Shown here: positions 59,716 to 64,000 of the stretch, piece by piece | Layout: each line of letters begins with the position of its first letter | Position numbering within the stretch: the first letter of the stretch is position 1 | Assembly: GCF_002285495.1 (NCBI RefSeq) | Contig: NZ_CP016786.1 | Coordinates: 386,001 to 450,000 of the forward strand | Length of the DNA stretch: 64,000 nt | Source: Clostridium isatidis | GTDB taxonomy: Bacteria; Bacillota; Clostridia; Clostridiales; Clostridiaceae | Reading direction: 5' to 3' | Program-made: the position numbers and the translations under genes | The notes under the pieces: generated by a model | Database searches by the model: none | What the model saw: only the letters and a program-made list of their open reading frames with translations | What the model was told of the DNA's origin: nothing

Positions 59716-62700
59716 ATGGATTTAAAATCATTACTTAACAAGGAGCAGTATGAAGGAGCTACTACTGTTGAAGGTCAGCTTTTAATACTAGCTGGTGCCG
59801 GTTCAGGTAAAACTAGAGTTTTGACCTATAGAATAGCTCATATGATAAAGGATTTAGGAATTTTACCTTATAAAATTTTAGCTATTACTTTTACTAATAA
59901 GGCAGCAAAGGAAATGAAAGACAGGGTAAAGGCTTTAATAGGGGATACTGCTGATGATATGTGGATATCAACCTTCCACTCAACTTGTGTAAGAATTTTA
60001 AGAAGAGAAATAGAAAAGTTAGGATATAATAAAAACTTTACTATATATGATACCCAAGATCAAAAGACCTTGATTAAGGAGTGCATGAAGGCCCTAAATA
60101 TTAATGATAAGGACCTTACTGATAGGGAAATATTAAGCAAAATTGGTACAGCTAAAGACAATATGATAAGTCCAAATGCCTTTATGAGAGAAAATGAAAA
60201 TGACTTTAAAGGAAAGAAGATAGCTCAAGTTTATGAAATGTATCAAAAAAGGCTAAAGGAAAATAACGCCTTAGACTTTGATGACTTAATTTTTAAAACT
60301 GTTGAATTATTTAAGAAGGATAAAGAAACCTTAGAATTTTATCAAAGAAAGTTCCAATATATTATGGTAGATGAGTATCAAGATACAAATAGAGTTCAAT
60401 ATGAATTAGTAACATTGCTTGCTGATAAATATAAGAATATCTGTGTTGTGGGCGATGATGATCAATGTTTAATAGAAGGAACTTTAGTTGAAACTGAAAA
60501 TGGTAAGGTTAAGATAGAAGATTTACAAGGAAATGAAAAAGTAAATGTAGCAGCTGGTAATGGTTGGACTAATTTTATGTCTATAAAAGATATTTCCAAG
60601 AGAGAATATAATGGTGAAGTAATAAAAGTAACAACTGAGAGCGGGAAAGTTATTATAGGAACACCAAATCATATTACTTTTGCAAGATTAAAGGTATTGG
60701 ATGATAAATATTATGTGTATTTAATGTATAAGAATGGATTTGGATATAGAATTGGGCAAACTTCATCAATTAGAAGTAGAAAAGGTACTAGTGCAAGTGG
60801 ATTAGCAGTTAGATTAAATGGTGAACAGGCTGACAAGATGTGGATACTTAAAGTATGTGATAGCAAATCAGAAGCTACATATTATGAAGAGTATTTTTCA
60901 GTTAAATATGGAATTCCTAAGGTAGTATTTAATAGCAGGGGAAGGCATTTAACATTAACTCAAGAGCAAATAAACAAACTGTTTAATGAAATAGATACTT
61001 ATTCAGCAGCAGATAAATTAATGGAGGATGAGTATTTATACAGTGATTATCCGCATCATTTAAGTTCAGCTGTAATTAGAGGGAAAACTGTTAGAAAATA
61101 TATTAATGTAAGCTTCTTTGGAGGAAGGAAATCTCAAGAAAGAGGTTTATTTAGTCATAGAATAGGATTAAATTCCTCGGGAGATGAGAGTAAAGAGAAA
61201 CTTCTTAATGAAGGCTTTAATGCTAGGAATGGAAAAAGAGGTACATTTAGAATTGAAACAGAAGGTGCTTTATATGATGATGCTGAGGAATTTGCTAGAA
61301 GCATAGCCAAGGTAGAAGAGGATTATGAAATAATTAGAAAGGCAAAACTTACAGAAAATAATACATTTAAGTTTATGCCTCTTGGAAGTTTAAGAGAGGG
61401 TCTATCATTAGCGGTTTTTGACGGAGAAAAAATTGTTGAAGATAAGATTGTTTCTGTTGAGAGAGAAAATTATTATGGATATGTTTATGATTTAAATATT
61501 GACTACGCAAGAAACTATATTGCTAATGATATTGTTGTTCACAACTGTATTTATCAATGGAGAGGCGCAGATATTAGAAACATCCTTGATTTTGAAAAGG
61601 ACTATCCAGATGCTAAGGTAATAAAATTAGAGCAGAACTATAGATCAAAGGGTAATATTTTAAAGGCGGCTAATGAAGTTATTGTTAATAATGCAAATAG
61701 AAAAAGCAAGCTTTTAAGAACTGAACAAGAAGAGGGAAGCAAAATAAAAATATATAGGGCTTTTTCAGATAATGATGAAGGAGATTTTGTAGCTTCTCAA
61801 ATAAAGAAAATTAAGGAAGAAGAGAATAAGAGATATAGTGATTTTGCTATTCTTTACAGAACTAATGCTCAGTCTCGTATATTTGAAGAAAGTTTAAGAA
61901 GAAAAACCATTCCTTATAAAATAGTTGGTGGAACAAAATTCTATGATAGAAAAGAAATAAAGGATCTTTTATCTTACCTTAAGGTTCTAGTGAATCCAAA
62001 TGATAGTATATCTTTAAGAAGAATTATTAATGTTCCTAAAAGAGGAATTGGAGATGCAACAGTAAATAAAGTATTAGATTTTGCAGAAGAATTTGATATA
62101 TCTCTTTGGGATGCTTTAACTACTGTTAGAACTATTCCAACTCTTACAGCAAGAAACTGTTCTGGAATAGAAAAGTTTGTAGAGCTTATGGAAAACTTTA
62201 TGGATTTAAGTGAAGTAATACCAGTATCAAATCTAATAGAAACAATTCTAAAAGATACAGGCTACCTTGCAGAACTTGAAAAATCTGGTGAAATAGAAGA
62301 TAAGAGCAGAATAGAAAATTTAAAAGAATTAGTATCTGATGCTGTTGACTTTGAAAGAAGGAGCGAAGATAAGAGCCTTTCTGCATACTTAGAAGAAGTC
62401 TCATTAGTTCAGGATACAGATAAGTTAGATGAGGAAGAAGATTCAGTAGTATTAATGACAGTTCATAGCGCTAAGGGATTAGAGTTCCCAGTTGTATTTA
62501 TGGTTGGAATGGAAAATGGAATTTTCCCAGGAGTTGCTTCCTTTAACAGCGAAGCAGAAATGGAAGAATCCAGAAGACTTTGCTATGTTGGAATAACAAG
62601 AGCTAAAGAACAATTATTTATGACTTCTGCAGAAGTAAGAAAACAATTTGGAAGAACTGTTGCATATGCACAGTCAGATTTTATAAATGAGATTAAAGCA

Positions 62701-63009
62701 AGTTTAAAAGAATATGTTTCAGGGAACCCTGAAAATAAAGAGAAAAGACCAGTAATGTTTGCAAGAGAAAGATACAACAATCCTCATGGTTTAATATCAA
62801 ATAGTGAGAACAGCATAAAACAAGAAAATAAAGCAATTGCTGATACAGGAGAGTTTACCTTAGGAAGAAAAGTAAAACATAGCAAATTTGGAGTTGGAAC
62901 AATAGTTTCAGCAGTAAATGTAGGTGATGATAAAAAGCTTACAATAGCTTTTGACCAACAAGGAATAAAGACGCTAATGTTGTCTTTTGCAAAACTAGAA
63001 CTAATATAA
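59716..63009 (+). CDS. pcrA: ATP-dependent DNA helicase PcrA containing an intein
   Basis: The 1097-residue precursor contains a 737-residue PcrA once the intein (residues 251-610) is removed, the normal PcrA length. Walker A AGAGSGKT is at residues 26-33, motif Ia reads ITFTNKAAKEMKDR, Walker B is DEYQDTN, and motif III, VVGDDDQ joined to CIYQWRGADI, is where the intein inserts. The C-terminal part holds LEQNYRSKGNIL, VVLMTVHSAKGLEF and SRRLCYVGITRAKEQL. The last 60 residues form a Tudor-like domain (VKHSKFGVGTIVSAVN). It acts in repair and in clearing replication conflicts. AGGAGG fixes the ATG at 59716. Confidence 0.96.
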   Translation: MDLKSLLNKEQYEGATTVEGQLLILAGAGSGKTRVLTYRIAHMIKDLGILPYKILAITFTNKAAKEMKDRVKALIGDTADDMWISTFHSTCVRILRREIEKLGYNKNFTIYDTQDQKTLIKECMKALNINDKDLTDREILSKIGTAKDNMISPNAFMRENENDFKGKKIAQVYEMYQKRLKENNALDFDDLIFKTVELFKKDKETLEFYQRKFQYIMVDEYQDTNRVQYELVTLLADKYKNICVVGDDDQCLIEGTLVETENGKVKIEDLQGNEKVNVAAGNGWTNFMSIKDISKREYNGEVIKVTTESGKVIIGTPNHITFARLKVLDDKYYVYLMYKNGFGYRIGQTSSIRSRKGTSASGLAVRLNGEQADKMWILKVCDSKSEATYYEEYFSVKYGIPKVVFNSRGRHLTLTQEQINKLFNEIDTYSAADKLMEDEYLYSDYPHHLSSAVIRGKTVRKYINVSFFGGRKSQERGLFSHRIGLNSSGDESKEKLLNEGFNARNGKRGTFRIETEGALYDDAEEFARSIAKVEEDYEIIRKAKLTENNTFKFMPLGSLREGLSLAVFDGEKIVEDKIVSVERENYYGYVYDLNIDYARNYIANDIVVHNCIYQWRGADIRNILDFEKDYPDAKVIKLEQNYRSKGNILKAANEVIVNNANRKSKLLRTEQEEGSKIKIYRAFSDNDEGDFVASQIKKIKEEENKRYSDFAILYRTNAQSRIFEESLRRKTIPYKIVGGTKFYDRKEIKDLLSYLKVLVNPNDSISLRRIINVPKRGIGDATVNKVLDFAEEFDISLWDALTTVRTIPTLTARNCSGIEKFVELMENFMDLSEVIPVSNLIETILKDTGYLAELEKSGEIEDKSRIENLKELVSDAVDFERRSEDKSLSAYLEEVSLVQDTDKLDEEEDSVVLMTVHSAKGLEFPVVFMVGMENGIFPGVASFNSEAEMEESRRLCYVGITRAKEQLFMTSAEVRKQFGRTVAYAQSDFINEIKASLKEYVSGNPENKEKRPVMFARERYNNPHGLISNSENSIKQENKAIADTGEFTLGRKVKHSKFGVGTIVSAVNVGDDKKLTIAFDQQGIKTLMLSFAKLELI
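60466..61545 (+). mobile_element. Intein in PcrA motif III with probable GIY-YIG homing endonuclease
   Basis: A 360-residue in-frame insertion runs from Cys1 (CLIEGTLVET) to the terminal VVHN, followed by Cys+1 of CIYQWRGA. Block A is CLIEGTLVETENGKVKIEDL, block B GTPNHITF, block F VYDLNIDYARNYIAN and block G IVVHN, with the penultimate His and terminal Asn needed for splicing. Between splicing halves, residues about 82-170 of the intein read YYVYLMYKNGFGYRIGQTSS, then an R-rich stretch and EATYYEEYFSVKYGIP. This is the GIY-YIG nuclease pattern (VYL, YRIG, Arg, catalytic Glu). No LAGLIDADG motif is seen. Splicing is needed for PcrA function since the insertion sits inside the helicase core. 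Confidence 0.9.
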
Positions 63010-63032
63010 AATTTTGTGGAGCAAAATTTTAT
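63006..63032 (+). terminator. pcrA hairpin
   Basis: ATAAAATTTTG with CAAAATTTTAT, loop TGGAG; overlaps the pcrA stop. The U tract is only within the 3' arm. Confidence 0.6.
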
Positions 63033-63160
63033 AGTGCACAGTTTACAGGATAAAGTGTATAGTTAGGAAATAATTTAGTTCAGGCTGAATTATGAAAATA
63101 TAATTTATAAAAACTAGACAGTAGTTTCAACCTTAACTGTGCATTATGAACTATGAACTT

Positions 63161-63183
63161 AAAAAGTGCTTTAGCACTTTTTA
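63161..63183 (+). terminator. Hairpin just upstream of ligA
   Basis: AAAAAGTGC with GCACTTTTT and loop TTTA, a compact intrinsic terminator. It lies 16 bp before the ligA start, so either ligA has little read-through from upstream or the hairpin attenuates it. No promoter is evident between it and ligA. Confidence 0.7.
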
Positions 63184-63198
63184 TAAAGGGGGTTTATC

Positions 63199-64000
63199 AT
63201 GGATAAGAAAAAGAGAATTGAAGAATTGGTAGAAGAACTTAATAGATATTCTTATGAGTATTATACTTTAGATAATCCATCAGTAACTGATAAGGAATAT
63301 GATGAAAAGTATGATGAGTTAAGAAAGCTTGAAGAGGAAACAGGTTATGTTCTTCCTTATTCTCCTACTTTAAGAGTTGGAGATGGAATTTTAGAGGGCT
63401 TTAATAAATACAGCCATAAGGGAAGACTTTGGAGTTTAGATAAGGCACAAAGTATAGAAGCTTTAAGGGAATGGCATAACAAAAATCTTAAGTTCGTTAA
63501 GGAAATGAACGAAAGAGGAGAAAATCTGTCTCCTTTAAGATATGTTTTAACAAAGAAGTTTGATGGATTAACAATAAATTTAACTTATGATGAAACTGGA
63601 ATTCTAATTAGTGCAGCCACAAGAGGAAATGGAGAAGTAGGAGAAGAAGTTACAGCACAAGTTAAGACAATTAAATCTATACCTTTAAAGATAAATTCAA
63701 CTGATCTTTTTGAAGTTCATGGAGAAGCTATAATGACAACAGAAGCTTTTCAAAAATATAACGAAACAGCAGCTGTTCCTCTAAAAAACCTAAGAAATGG
63801 TGCTGCTGGAGCTTTAAGAAATTTAAATTTAAAGGAAACTGCAAAAAGAAATTTATCTGCCTTTTTCTATGATGTAGGCTACAAAGAGGGAGAACAATTT
63901 AAAAGTTATGAAGAAATGTTAAACTTTATAAAGGAAAAAGGCCTTCCTATAGATGATTATGTTAAGTACTGTACTAGCATAGAAGAAATAGAAAAGGAAA
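63199..64000 (+). CDS. ligA: NAD-dependent DNA ligase, divergent LigA (partial)
   Basis: The first 267 codons, running off the window. The Ia domain is present (RYSYEYYTLDNPSVTDKEYDE). The adenylation motif is TKKFDGLTI with the AMP-linked lysine at residue 120, and later ATRGNGEVGEEV and EVHGEAIM match motifs III-IV. The segment before the KxDG differs from standard LigA: LRVGDGILEGFNKY then HKGRLWSLDKAQ, instead of the usual H..PMLSL.NAF. An insertion (about residues 90-115) also lengthens it. This is the pattern of a second LigA paralogue in some Clostridia. The rest of the gene, including the zinc finger and BRCT domain, is outside the window. Confidence 0.92.
   Translation, partial: MDKKKRIEELVEELNRYSYEYYTLDNPSVTDKEYDEKYDELRKLEEETGYVLPYSPTLRVGDGILEGFNKYSHKGRLWSLDKAQSIEALREWHNKNLKFVKEMNERGENLSPLRYVLTKKFDGLTINLTYDETGILISAATRGNGEVGEEVTAQVKTIKSIPLKINSTDLFEVHGEAIMTTEAFQKYNETAAVPLKNLRNGAAGALRNLNLKETAKRNLSAFFYDVGYKEGEQFKSYEEMLNFIKEKGLPIDDYVKYCTSIEEIEKE

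Overview
The window is a low-GC, densely coded piece of a Firmicutes chromosome. AGGAGG-type ribosome binding sites, strong TTGACA/TATAAT promoters, U-tailed intrinsic terminators and the gene content (single-cluster Gram-positive type IV pili, a clostridial gut/sorbitol operon, GlpP antitermination, Na+/glutamate symporter, YmaF and triple-tyrosine proteins) point to Clostridium sensu stricto. I see no rRNA, tRNA, CRISPR array or intact prophage or insertion sequence. The main mobile element is an intein inside the PcrA helicase.

Layout. 1-13.3 kb is a type IV pilus cluster: the end of a prepilin peptidase, pilB, pilC, pilA with two hairpins behind it, pilM, pilN, a pilO-like gene, three minor pilin/PilX-like genes, and a secreted protein with two von Willebrand A domains that is probably pilus-associated. 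13.4-17 kb is GMP synthesis: a guanine riboswitch, guaB and guaA. 17.1-22.6 kb is mixed: a YvbH-type PH protein, a MerR remnant, a flavodoxin-like reductase, a frameshifted GMC oxidoreductase, an Sm-like small protein, YmaF, and an M50 membrane peptidase. 23-31 kb is gltS and then a glycerol regulon: glpP, two small membrane proteins resembling a two-subunit glycerol transporter, glpK, and a three-gene glycerol-3-phosphate dehydrogenase set. Two near-identical antitermination leaders mark the two halves of this regulon. 31-37.4 kb holds three paralogous chemoreceptors on the minus strand, with a small (p)ppGpp synthetase-like gene on the plus strand between the first two.

37.6-46.5 kb carries small proteins, a fluoride riboswitch driving a cation/proton antiporter, an ABC-F ATPase behind a promoter, a 48-codon leader ORF and two terminators, a DUF898 protein, a NERD protein, a GNAT acetyltransferase, an amidase and two membrane proteins. 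46.9-53 kb is the sorbitol PTS operon: PRD regulator, gutM, srlA, srlE, a transaldolase-like gene, srlB and srlD. pgi then feeds the same hexose-phosphate pool. 54.5-64 kb holds a YaiI/YqxD gene, a seven-repeat triple-tyrosine protein followed by a lytic transglycosylase, a 147-bp array of 21 in-phase heptamers, a pseudouridine synthase, a candidate small RNA with C-rich loops, pcrA interrupted by a 360-residue intein that appears to carry a GIY-YIG nuclease, and the start of a divergent ligA.

Start codons were chosen from ribosome binding site spacing, so several starts lie inside the longest open frame. All functional calls come from reading motifs. No database search was run.
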